DNA of 64,000 bases, taken from UBA12202 sp002691725. GTDB lineage: Bacteria; Pseudomonadota; Alphaproteobacteria; Puniceispirillales; UBA1172. Both the position numbers and the translations under genes were made by a program. The notes below the pieces were generated by a model. That model was not told the DNA's origin, did not search any database, and saw nothing but the letters and a program-made list of their open reading frames with translations. This document shows, one piece after another, positions 8,544 to 15,605 of the stretch. Within the stretch, counting starts at the first letter, position 1. Each line of letters begins with the position of its first letter. The stretch lies in assembly GCA_965660675.1 (NCBI GenBank), contig CBFIAU010000003.1, positions 62,001-126,000 on the forward strand, read 5' to 3'.

Positions 8544-9486
8544 AAACCCAATATCAGGTTGGCTCGCCCTTGATAAACCTCTGGAGATGACGTCATCACA
8601 AGCGGTTGGTGCCTTGCGCCGAATATTTAATCCTCAAAAAATTGGTCATGGCGGAACGCTTGATCCTCTGGCAAGCGGGATTCTGCCTATTGCTTTTGGT
8701 GAGGCGACAAAAACCGTGCCCTATCTGATGGATGCGACAAAGGATTATGCGTTTAGCATTACATGGGGGGCAGAAACCAGCACAGATGATAAAGAAGGCG
8801 ATGTTACTGTGACCTCACCTTATCGGCCAGATGCTGAGGCTATCCGCGCCATTTTGCCAGCCTTTTGCGGCCGCATCATGCAAGTGCCGCCGAAGTTCTC
8901 GGCAATCAAGCTAGATGGCAAACGGGCTTATGATCTGGCCCGGCAAAACCAAGAGGTTGAGCTGCAATCACGGCCTGTTGATATCCATAGTTTTGAGCTA
9001 ATCAGCCATGAAGGTGATATCAGCCAGTTTCATGCAACGACAGGAAAAGGCGCTTATATTCGCGCCCTTGGCAGAGATTTGGCACGTCATATGGGAGGTG
9101 CGGCGCATATTTCGGCCTTGCGGCGGCTGCGGGTAGGGCCTTTTGATGAAAAGCGAGCGATTTCACTAGACTTTCTGCAAGATATTAAGGATAGTGCGTC
9201 GCATATGAAGAGCTTGCTTCCACTGGAATCGGCGCTGGACGACATCCCGGGTTTGATTCTTAGTGAACATGAAGCAAAACGGCTGCAACACGGCCAACAG
9301 ATTGATATCCCAATGGGGTCGCAAGATAAGGCAGAAGATCAAGATAAGGCAGAAGATAAGGTGTTTCTCGGTATGTTCGATGAAGTGCCAGTCGCCTTAA
9401 TCCAAGCCAGTCATGGCAAGGGTCAACCGATACGGGTGTTTAATCTGTTACAACATGAAACCGATCCAGATATAGGAGATGGATGA
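8524..9486 (+). CDS. truB: tRNA pseudouridine(55) synthase
   Basis: A 320-residue enzyme that converts uridine 55 of the tRNA T-loop to pseudouridine. The catalytic aspartate lies in HGGTLDPLASGILPIAFG; other signatures are GWLALDKPLEMTSSQAV at the start and KGAYIRALGRDLA in the middle. ATG 8524 is preferred over the TTG at 8515 and overlaps rbfA by 20 nt. Near the C-terminus an 18-nt unit is perfectly repeated (9322-9357), giving a DKAED repeat in the linker before the C-terminal RNA-binding part. The stop TGA overlaps the rpsO start. Confidence 0.95.
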   Translation: MKNKKNKNPISGWLALDKPLEMTSSQAVGALRRIFNPQKIGHGGTLDPLASGILPIAFGEATKTVPYLMDATKDYAFSITWGAETSTDDKEGDVTVTSPYRPDAEAIRAILPAFCGRIMQVPPKFSAIKLDGKRAYDLARQNQEVELQSRPVDIHSFELISHEGDISQFHATTGKGAYIRALGRDLARHMGGAAHISALRRLRVGPFDEKRAISLDFLQDIKDSASHMKSLLPLESALDDIPGLILSEHEAKRLQHGQQIDIPMGSQDKAEDQDKAEDKVFLGMFDEVPVALIQASHGKGQPIRVFNLLQHETDPDIGDG

Positions 9487-9755
9487 TGTCGATTACAAAA
9501 AGCCGTAAGGCAGAACTGATTGCCGAGTTTGGCGGCACAGATAAAGACAGCGGAAATCCAGCGGTGCAAGTGGCTATCTTGACCGAACGGATTGTCAATC
9601 TGACTGAACATATGAAAACCCACAAACATGATTTTGGCTCCCGCCGTGGTCTTTTGACGATGGTTGGTAAGCGTCGTCATTTGCTGGACTATATTAAGCG
9701 CAGAAATGATCAGGAATATGTTGATCTGATTAAGCGACTTGGTTTGCGCCGTTAA
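9486..9755 (+). CDS. rpsO: 30S ribosomal protein S15
   Basis: An 89-residue protein, the exact family length, that binds 16S rRNA in the 30S platform. The sequence MSITKSRKAELIAEFGGT, then GNPAVQVAILTERIVNLTEH, is unmistakable. Of two adjacent ATGs (9483 and 9486) the second gives the canonical N-terminus and is 7 nt from AGGAG (9474-9478). It overlaps the truB stop by one base. A strong terminator follows, ending the rimP-rpsO operon. Confidence 0.97.
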   Translation: MSITKSRKAELIAEFGGTDKDSGNPAVQVAILTERIVNLTEHMKTHKHDFGSRRGLLTMVGKRRHLLDYIKRRNDQEYVDLIKRLGLRR

Positions 9756-9791
9756 TAGCCAAAACCAATTCAAAAGAGCAATTTACAGGAA

Positions 9792-9814
9792 ACACCGCCT
9801 TTGGGCGGTGTTTT
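9792..9814 (+). terminator. Intrinsic terminator after rpsO
   Basis: ACACCGCC pairs with GGCGGTGT around a TTTG loop, followed by TTTG. It separates rpsO from the pnp transcription unit. Confidence 0.85.
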
Positions 9815-9831
9815 GCTTTGTGCAAGTTTCC

Positions 9832-9860
9832 TTGACATTACCCTCAGGCTTCACTATCAA
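9832..9860 (+). promoter_or_regulatory. Candidate sigma-70 promoter of pnp
   Basis: Consensus -35 TTGACA (9832-9837), 17-bp spacer, TATCAA (9855-9860). The predicted start is near 9867, leaving a leader of about 250 nt before pnp. Confidence 0.55.
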
Positions 9861-9866
9861 CAGGAA

Positions 9867-10116
9867 TACATTGATGAAACAAAGGAAACGGGCATTAGGA
9901 TATGCTGATGCCGACGGGGAAAGCCCCCGGTGATGCCTTTATCTGGTAATGCCTTTTATGGTGCCCATAATGGGGAATGAATAAAACGTCAGATATTAAT
10001 ATGTCTGATCTTCCCACCCACCCTTAATTTCATGAATGTTGATTGCAACCCGGTTCAGGCATAAGGCCATGAAACTGAAGGCCATGAAAACCGGATCTAT
10101 GGAGATATAAATCAAC
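9867..10116 (+). promoter_or_regulatory. Long structured 5' leader of pnp
   Basis: No credible gene lies between rpsO and pnp. The leader contains GGCATTA (9891-9897), which can pair with TAATGCC (9947-9953) around an inner GATA/TATC helix and a GGGG/CCCC hairpin (9916-9927). The same GGCAT can instead pair with TGATGCC copies at 9906-9912 or 9931-9937. A second hairpin has GGGAA/TTCCC (9973-9977 with 10011-10015) enclosing TCAGA/TCTGA. AAGGCCATGAAA occurs twice near 10065-10090. In E. coli a leader hairpin cut by RNase III mediates pnp autoregulation; a similar role here is inference. Confidence 0.5.
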
Positions 10117-12216
10117 ATGTTTGAAGTATTCAAGAAAGACATCGAATGGGGTGGTAGAACATTATCCCTCGAAACTGGCAAGATTGCCAGACAAGCCGAT
10201 GGTGCCGTCATGGCAACACTTGGCGAAACAACAGTATTATGTACGGCGGTTGCCGCCAGCAGCCCAAAGCCGGGTCAGGATTTCTTTCCTCTAACCGTAA
10301 ACTATCAAGAAAAAACATTTGCGGCGGGTAAAATCCCAGGCGGCTTCTTTAAGCGCGAAGGCCGGCCAAGTGAAAAAGAAACTTTGGTATCGCGGCTAAT
10401 TGACCGCCCTATTCGCCCATTGTTTCCTGAAGGGTTCAAATGTGACACGCAAGTCATCACAACGGTGCTGTCTTTTGATCTGGAAAACGACGCTGATGTT
10501 ATTGCCATGATTGGCGCTTCAGCAGCGTTGACCATATCAGGTATTCCGTTCTTTGGCCCTATCGCGGCGGCACGAGTCGGTTTGATTGACGGTGAGTATA
10601 TCCTTAACCCAACCTTGGAGCAGGTCAAAGAAAGCAACCTTGATCTGGTTGTTGCGGGTACTCGTGAAGGCGTGCTGATGGTCGAGTCAGAAGCCAAAGA
10701 GCTTGATGAAGATACCATGCTAGGTGCCGTGACCTTTGGTCATGAAGCCATGCAGCCAGTGATTGATGCTATTATTTCATTAGCGGAAGTGGCGGCGAAA
10801 GACCCTCGCCCTCTGCCTGAGGAGCCTGCGGAGGCTGGTGATATTAAAAAGCAGTTCAAGGGATTTGGTAAAGATTTAGCAAAAGCCTATCAGATTGCCG
10901 AAAAAACTAGCCGACAAGCAGCAGTTGGTGAGATTAAAGCCAGTGCTATGGAAAAACTGAATGATGATACCGATGCTGTGCTAGCTGGCGGCCTCTTCAA
11001 AAAACTGGAAGCTGATACAGTGCGCGGGGCGATTCTCAAAACCAGCAAGCGCATTGATGGCCGTGATCTGTCAACAGTCCGTCCGATTGTTGCTGAGGTT
11101 GGCGTTCTGCCGCGGACACATGGCTCAGCGCTATTTACACGTGGCGAAACACAGGCACTAGCCGTCGCTACGCTTGGTACAGGTCAAGATGAGCAGATTA
11201 TTGACGCGCTTGAAGGTGAGTATCGTCAGAACTTTATGCTGCATTACAACTTCCCTCCATATTCTGTTGGTGAAGCTGGCCGTGTCGGATCACCCGGACG
11301 TCGTGAGATTGGTCACGGTAAGCTGGCATGGCGGGCGATTAAACCTGTTCTGCCAGCAAAGGATGAGTTTCCTTACACGGTGCGTGTCGTCTCTGAGGTG
11401 ACAGAATCAAATGGCTCATCATCAATGGCAACTGTATGTGGTACATCGCTTGCCATGATGGATGCGGGCGTGCCGTTGCCGCGGCCAGTGGCAGGTATTG
11501 CTATGGGTTTGATCAAGGAAGGTGACGATTTTGCCGTGCTTTCTGATATTCTTGGTGATGAAGATCATCTTGGTGATATGGACTTTAAGGTCGCCGGAAC
11601 ATCTGATGGCATTACCGCGCTTCAGATGGATATCAAAATTACCTCAATCACGCCTGACATTATGAAGCAAGCGCTGGCGCAAGCCAAAGATGGCAGGCTT
11701 CATATTCTGGGTGAGATGAATAAAGCGATTGGTCATGCGCGTGATGCCTTGGCGGACACAGCACCAAAAATCACAACCATGTCTGTTCCTGTTGATAAGA
11801 TCAGAGATATCATTGGCCCAGGCGGTAAGATGATTCGTGAGATTTGTGAGACAACAGGCGCTAAAATTGATATCGAAGATGATGGTACTGTAAAAATTGC
11901 GGCATCAGATACGGCATCTGGTGAAGCGGCTTACAAGCGTATTCACGATATTGTTGCTGAACCTGAGCTTAATGTCATTTATGACGGTAAAGTTGTGAAA
12001 ACCGTTGATTTTGGCGCATTTGTCAATTTCATGGGTGCGCGTGACGGCTTAGTCCATATTTCTGAGCTTCAAGAAGGTCGGACAGGCAAGACCACCGATG
12101 TTGTTGAAGAAGGCAATATGGTTAAGGTGAAAGTCATTGGTTTTGATGATCGCGGCAAGATTAAACTGTCGATGAAGCGCGTTAATCAGGAAACGGGCGA
12201 AGATTTAGAAGCGTAA
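10117..12216 (+). CDS. pnp: Polyribonucleotide nucleotidyltransferase (PNPase)
   Basis: A 699-residue 3'-5' phosphorolytic exoribonuclease of normal length. Two RNase PH-like domains flank an all-helical linker. The first starts at MFEVFKKDIEWGGRTLSLET and the second carries RTHGSALFTRGETQALAV and LGDEDHLGDMDFKVAG, with the catalytic acidic residues in the DHLGDMDFK region. A KH domain (VDKIRDIIGPGGKMIREI) and an S1 domain (GKVVKTVDFGAFVNF) close the protein. GGAGATA precedes the ATG. It follows rpsO as in most Proteobacteria but with its own promoter and long leader. Confidence 0.97.
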   Translation: MFEVFKKDIEWGGRTLSLETGKIARQADGAVMATLGETTVLCTAVAASSPKPGQDFFPLTVNYQEKTFAAGKIPGGFFKREGRPSEKETLVSRLIDRPIRPLFPEGFKCDTQVITTVLSFDLENDADVIAMIGASAALTISGIPFFGPIAAARVGLIDGEYILNPTLEQVKESNLDLVVAGTREGVLMVESEAKELDEDTMLGAVTFGHEAMQPVIDAIISLAEVAAKDPRPLPEEPAEAGDIKKQFKGFGKDLAKAYQIAEKTSRQAAVGEIKASAMEKLNDDTDAVLAGGLFKKLEADTVRGAILKTSKRIDGRDLSTVRPIVAEVGVLPRTHGSALFTRGETQALAVATLGTGQDEQIIDALEGEYRQNFMLHYNFPPYSVGEAGRVGSPGRREIGHGKLAWRAIKPVLPAKDEFPYTVRVVSEVTESNGSSSMATVCGTSLAMMDAGVPLPRPVAGIAMGLIKEGDDFAVLSDILGDEDHLGDMDFKVAGTSDGITALQMDIKITSITPDIMKQALAQAKDGRLHILGEMNKAIGHARDALADTAPKITTMSVPVDKIRDIIGPGGKMIREICETTGAKIDIEDDGTVKIAASDTASGEAAYKRIHDIVAEPELNVIYDGKVVKTVDFGAFVNFMGARDGLVHISELQEGRTGKTTDVVEEGNMVKVKVIGFDDRGKIKLSMKRVNQETGEDLEA

Positions 12217-12245
12217 ATCTATTTCTGAACATCAGACGATAAAAC

Positions 12246-12273
12246 AAAAACGGGGTGTTATGCCCCGTTTTTT
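12246..12273. terminator. Bidirectional intrinsic terminator between pnp and fabI
   Basis: AAAAACGGGG (12246-12255) pairs with CCCCGTTTTT (12263-12272) around a 7-nt loop. U-runs are present on both strands, so it serves both convergent genes. Confidence 0.9.
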
Positions 12274-12303
12274 ATTGCTAATCCATATGGTCGGTTTGAC
12301 GGT

Positions 12304-13092
12304 TTAATCGGCACTGGGCTGGGGGACACCAATATGATTATATCCGCCATCAACATAATGCACTTCACCGCTGACGCCTGACGATAAATCAGAGGCAAAG
12401 TAAAGACCTGACCGCCCTACCTCATCCATATCAGGGTTACGATGGAGAGGAGCATTTTGCTCACTATGGCGATAGACATGTCGCGCGCCGCTAATTGCCG
12501 CCCCTGCCAATGTCTTAACCGGGCCCGCAGAAATGGCATTAACCCGAATATTATATTTGCCCAGATCAACGGCCAGATAGCGCACAGATGCTTCAAGCGC
12601 CGCCTTGGCAACGCCCATAACATTATAATTTGGCGTGATGCGGTTTGCCCCTAAATAGGTAAGCGTCATTATTGATCCGCCATTATCCTTCATAAATGGC
12701 AAGCTGGCACGCGCCAGCTCGGTCAGCGAATAGCAAGATACCATCATTGAGCTGGTAAAGTTCTCGCGCGAGGTGTTGAGATACGCCCCGCGCAATTCAT
12801 TCTTATCCGCAAAGGCAATTGCATGAACAACAAAATCTATCCGATCCCATGACTTAGCCAATGTTTCCATTGCGGTATCAATATCGCCTTCGACGCTGAC
12901 ATCACATGGCAGGGTCAGATCAGCCCCCAAGCTTTCAGCAAGGGGATTAACCCGCTTTGCCAGCATTTCATTTTGATAAGTAAGGGCTAGTGAGGCGCCA
13001 GCTTTAGCGCAATGCTGAGCAATGCCGTAAGCAATGGAATGGTCATTTGCCACCCCCATAATCAATCCTCGTTTTCCAGCTAATAAAGTCAT
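12304..13092 (-). CDS. fabI: Enoyl-[acyl-carrier-protein] reductase (NADH)
   Basis: A 262-residue short-chain dehydrogenase-like enzyme that performs the last reduction of each fatty acid elongation cycle. The N-terminal GKRGLIMGVANDHSIAYGIA is the FabI nucleotide-binding variant. The active-site pattern Tyr-x6-Lys is seen in YNVMGVAKAALEASVRYLA. It is the third gene of fabA-fabB-fabI on the minus strand, 43 nt after fabB, and ends at a shared terminator with pnp. Confidence 0.96.
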   Translation of the reverse strand: MTLLAGKRGLIMGVANDHSIAYGIAQHCAKAGASLALTYQNEMLAKRVNPLAESLGADLTLPCDVSVEGDIDTAMETLAKSWDRIDFVVHAIAFADKNELRGAYLNTSRENFTSSMMVSCYSLTELARASLPFMKDNGGSIMTLTYLGANRITPNYNVMGVAKAALEASVRYLAVDLGKYNIRVNAISAGPVKTLAGAAISGARHVYRHSEQNAPLHRNPDMDEVGRSGLYFASDLSSGVSGEVHYVDGGYNHIGVPQPSAD

Positions 13093-13135
13093 ATTATTCT
13101 CGTCTTGGTTATCCTACACAAAAAAGGGCGGGGGG

Positions 13136-14368
13136 TTAGTTATATCTCTTAATGGCAAGGGTTGAGTTAGTTCCTCCAAAACCGAAAGAATTACTGATCG
13201 CCAGATCAATCTGATGATCCATACTCTTTGAAACAACCGGGATATCGCCTATCCCCGGATCAGGATCATCGAGATTAGCATTGCCAGCAATAAAGCCATC
13301 TTTCATCATGATAAGGGTATAGATCGCTTCTTGGACGCCGGTTGCGCCAAGCGAGTGGCCAGTTAATGATTTTGTTGAGGATATATAAGGCAGCTTGCCT
13401 TTAGGTTCAAACACTGAGCGGATCGCATCCAGCTCTTTGATATCGCCAACTGGTGTGCTGGTGCCGTGTGTGTTGATATAATCAACCGATTGCTCAAGCC
13501 CATTGCCATCAAATCCGGTCAAGGCCAGTTCCATGCACCGCACGGCGCCCTCGCCTGATGGGGCTACCATATCAAACCCATCAGAGTTAGCACCTGTTCC
13601 GACAATTTCACCATAAATTTTTGCGCCTCTGGCGAGCGCATGGTCAAGGCTTTCCAAGACAACCATGCCGCCGCCGCCAGCGATAATAAAGCCATCACGA
13701 TTGCTATCATAAGGCCGTGATGCGGCGGTTGGGTTGTCATTATATGCTGACGACATTGCGCCCATGGCATCAAATAGAACCGACAATGTCCAGTGTAATT
13801 CCTCACCGCCACCAGCAAAGACAATATCTTGCTGACCAAATCGGATAGCATCGGCGCCTGTGGAAATACAGTGGGCGCTTGTCGAACAGGCTGATGAGAT
13901 AGAATAATTCAGCCCCTTAATTTGAAAAAATGTGGCGATACATGCCGACACAGATGATGACATGCATCGCGGCACCATATAAGGGCCAATTCGCTTGGGG
14001 CCTTTCTCACGGGTGATGTCTGCCGCCTGCATTAAATTATAGGTAGATGGGCCGCCCGACCCAGCGATAAGACCAGACCGTGGGTGTGAGACTTCGTCAG
14101 GCGTCAGCCCAGCATCCTCAACCGCCTGCTGCATGGCCAGCACAGCATAGGCGGCGCCTTCACCCATGAAACGCATTTGCTTACGATCAACATGGTCTTC
14201 GAGGTTTATTTTTACCGTACCGTGGACTTGGCTTCGGAAGCCGAGTTCGGTGTATTCAGGTGCTGCAACAATGCCCGATTTTCCATGGCGAAGAGATGAA
14301 GATACCTCGTCAACCGAAGTACCAATAGATGAGGTGATACCAATACCTGTTATAACAACGCGACGCAT
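13136..14368 (-). CDS. fabB: 3-oxoacyl-[acyl-carrier-protein] synthase I
   Basis: A 410-residue condensing enzyme needed to elongate unsaturated acyl chains. The catalytic cysteine lies in SSACSTSAHCIS (near residue 161), and the two histidines in NTHGTSTPVGD and TGHSLGATG. It begins MRRVVITGIGITSSIGTS. It is directly downstream of fabA, the enzyme that introduces the double bond, as in other proteobacteria using the anaerobic FabA/FabB route. Confidence 0.96.
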   Translation of the reverse strand: MRRVVITGIGITSSIGTSVDEVSSSLRHGKSGIVAAPEYTELGFRSQVHGTVKINLEDHVDRKQMRFMGEGAAYAVLAMQQAVEDAGLTPDEVSHPRSGLIAGSGGPSTYNLMQAADITREKGPKRIGPYMVPRCMSSSVSACIATFFQIKGLNYSISSACSTSAHCISTGADAIRFGQQDIVFAGGGEELHWTLSVLFDAMGAMSSAYNDNPTAASRPYDSNRDGFIIAGGGGMVVLESLDHALARGAKIYGEIVGTGANSDGFDMVAPSGEGAVRCMELALTGFDGNGLEQSVDYINTHGTSTPVGDIKELDAIRSVFEPKGKLPYISSTKSLTGHSLGATGVQEAIYTLIMMKDGFIAGNANLDDPDPGIGDIPVVSKSMDHQIDLAISNSFGFGGTNSTLAIKRYN

Positions 14369-14428
14369 GATGCTTCCTCACAAGATGTTGAGTAAATATG
14401 ACTTTCCATATTCAGTTTATTCCGATGT

Positions 14429-14935
14429 TTAAGATTTGAACAGACCAACACGAATATCTTTGGCTGAAAAGATAGATACGCCATCACATAGAACCTCACC
14501 ATTGGCGATACCCAAGACAAGCTTGCGCATAATAAGGCGTTCAATTGTTAACTTAAAGGTTAGTAATTTAGCATCTGGCTGAACTTGTCCGGTGAATTTT
14601 ACTTCACCTACGGATATTGCTCTGCCGCGGCCTTCGCCGCCCATCCAGCCAAGAAAGAATCCGACTAATTGCCATAATCCATCCATGCCAAGACAGCCTG
14701 GCATGACCGGATCACCAACAAAATGACAGTCAAAAAACCAGCGATCAGGGGTAATCTCAAACTCAGCCTCAATCTCACCCAGACCTTTTTCACCACCGTT
14801 ATCATTGATTTTAGTAATGCGATCCATCATCAGCATGGGCGGCATTGGTAATTGTGGGTTACCGGGGCCAAACATTTCACCTTTAGCGCATTGGATCAAT
14901 TCATCATAACTAAAGTGATTCTTCTTATCAGTCAT
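14429..14935 (-). CDS. fabA: 3-hydroxydecanoyl-[acyl-carrier-protein] dehydratase/isomerase
   Basis: A 168-residue hot-dog-fold enzyme that dehydrates 3-hydroxydecanoyl-ACP and isomerises the product to the cis-3 form, the branch point for unsaturated fatty acids. The catalytic histidine is in CHFVGDPVMPGCLGMDGLWQ (about residues 70-90), which also holds the active-site aspartate. It is the first gene of fabA-fabB-fabI and divergent from irr, a gene pair also found together in other alphaproteobacteria. Confidence 0.96.
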   Translation of the reverse strand: MTDKKNHFSYDELIQCAKGEMFGPGNPQLPMPPMLMMDRITKINDNGGEKGLGEIEAEFEITPDRWFFDCHFVGDPVMPGCLGMDGLWQLVGFFLGWMGGEGRGRAISVGEVKFTGQVQPDAKLLTFKLTIERLIMRKLVLGIANGEVLCDGVSIFSAKDIRVGLFKS

Positions 14936-14964
14936 TCATTTATCCATTCATTTGTTTCTGACTC

Positions 14965-14994
14965 ACAATAGAGGAAGTGTGCATGGTTGTACAA
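14965..14994 (-). promoter_or_regulatory. Candidate promoter of fabA-fabB-fabI
   Basis: On the minus strand TTGTAC (14994-14989), 18-bp spacer, TATTGT (14970-14965). The start would be near 14958, 23 nt before the fabA ATG. The -35 element abuts the palindrome at 14995-15007. Confidence 0.4.
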
Positions 14995-15007
14995 ATGCAA
15001 TTTGCAT
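14995..15007. promoter_or_regulatory. Palindrome between fabA and irr promoters
   Basis: ATGCAATTTGCAT, a perfect dyad around a central T, lies between the two divergent promoter candidates and touches the fabA -35 element. It may be an operator; the binding factor is unknown. Confidence 0.4.
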
Positions 15008-15010
15008 CAC

Positions 15011-15039
15011 TTGACTTTATTACTGTCTATTTTTATGTA
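15011..15039 (+). promoter_or_regulatory. Candidate promoter of irr with an AT-rich Fur-like site at the start point
   Basis: TTGACT (15011-15016), 17-bp spacer, TATGTA (15034-15039). The sequence TGATAATTAT (15043-15052) at the predicted start resembles half of a Fur-type box, so autoregulation by the Fur-family product is possible. Confidence 0.45.
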
Positions 15040-15061
15040 AAATGATAATTATGGTGATGTT

Positions 15062-15466
15062 ATGACAACACAAAACACAGCAGACTTGCTCCGTTTGTAT
15101 AAACTGCGGCCAACACGCCAGCGTGTTGCCTTGGCGGCGCTGTTGTTTGATGGCACGGCGCGCCATGTCACGGCAGAAACCTTGCATGGTCAAGTCAAAG
15201 ATATGGGCATTACCTTATCTTTGGCGACAATTTATAACACCCTGCACCAATTCACCAAGGTTGGGCTGTTAAAAGAGATCAGGGGGATAGGTGATGCAAC
15301 ATGGTTTGATACCAATATTGATCAGCATCATCATTTCTTTGATATCACCAATGATCATCTGATTGACATACCGGCTTCATCTATCACAATCTCGAATTTG
15401 CCAGACTCACCTCAAGGTAAAGTAATTGATGGCATTGATGTCATTGTGCGCTTATCTGACGAATAA
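15062..15466 (+). CDS. irr: Iron response regulator Irr (Fur family)
   Basis: A 134-residue Fur-family repressor. The winged helix covers about residues 8-80 (LRPTRQRVALAALLFDG, then ATIYNTLHQF as recognition helix). The dimerisation part carries TWFDTNIDQHHHFFDIT, the histidine-rich element typical of Irr, rather than the zinc sites of classical Fur. Irr controls iron and haem genes in alphaproteobacteria according to haem availability. It is divergent from fabA and 139 nt before katG, a haem enzyme, which is a plausible target. Confidence 0.85.
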   Translation: MTTQNTADLLRLYKLRPTRQRVALAALLFDGTARHVTAETLHGQVKDMGITLSLATIYNTLHQFTKVGLLKEIRGIGDATWFDTNIDQHHHFFDITNDHLIDIPASSITISNLPDSPQGKVIDGIDVIVRLSDE

Positions 15467-15498
15467 TATTCCCAATAAACCAATTATTTTACAATCAT

Positions 15499-15521
15499 TC
15501 TAAACTACTTGAATGTTTAGA
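15499..15521. promoter_or_regulatory. Inverted repeat upstream of katG
   Basis: TCTAAAC (15499-15505) and GTTTAGA (15515-15521) form a perfect 7-bp dyad with a 9-bp gap. There is no U-run, so it looks like a protein-binding site rather than a terminator. It lies about 85 bp before the katG start. Confidence 0.4.
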
Positions 15522-15605
15522 TAGTCATATTAATATGTAAGATGTAACCTTAATCCTAAACTGGAAACAGACATCCGCCTCTGACGGCGCTAACAGGAGA
15601 AACTT

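Noticed and set aside
9739..9933. 64-codon open frame between rpsO and pnp
   Set aside because: It begins inside rpsO, crosses the rpsO terminator and the pnp promoter, and resembles no protein.
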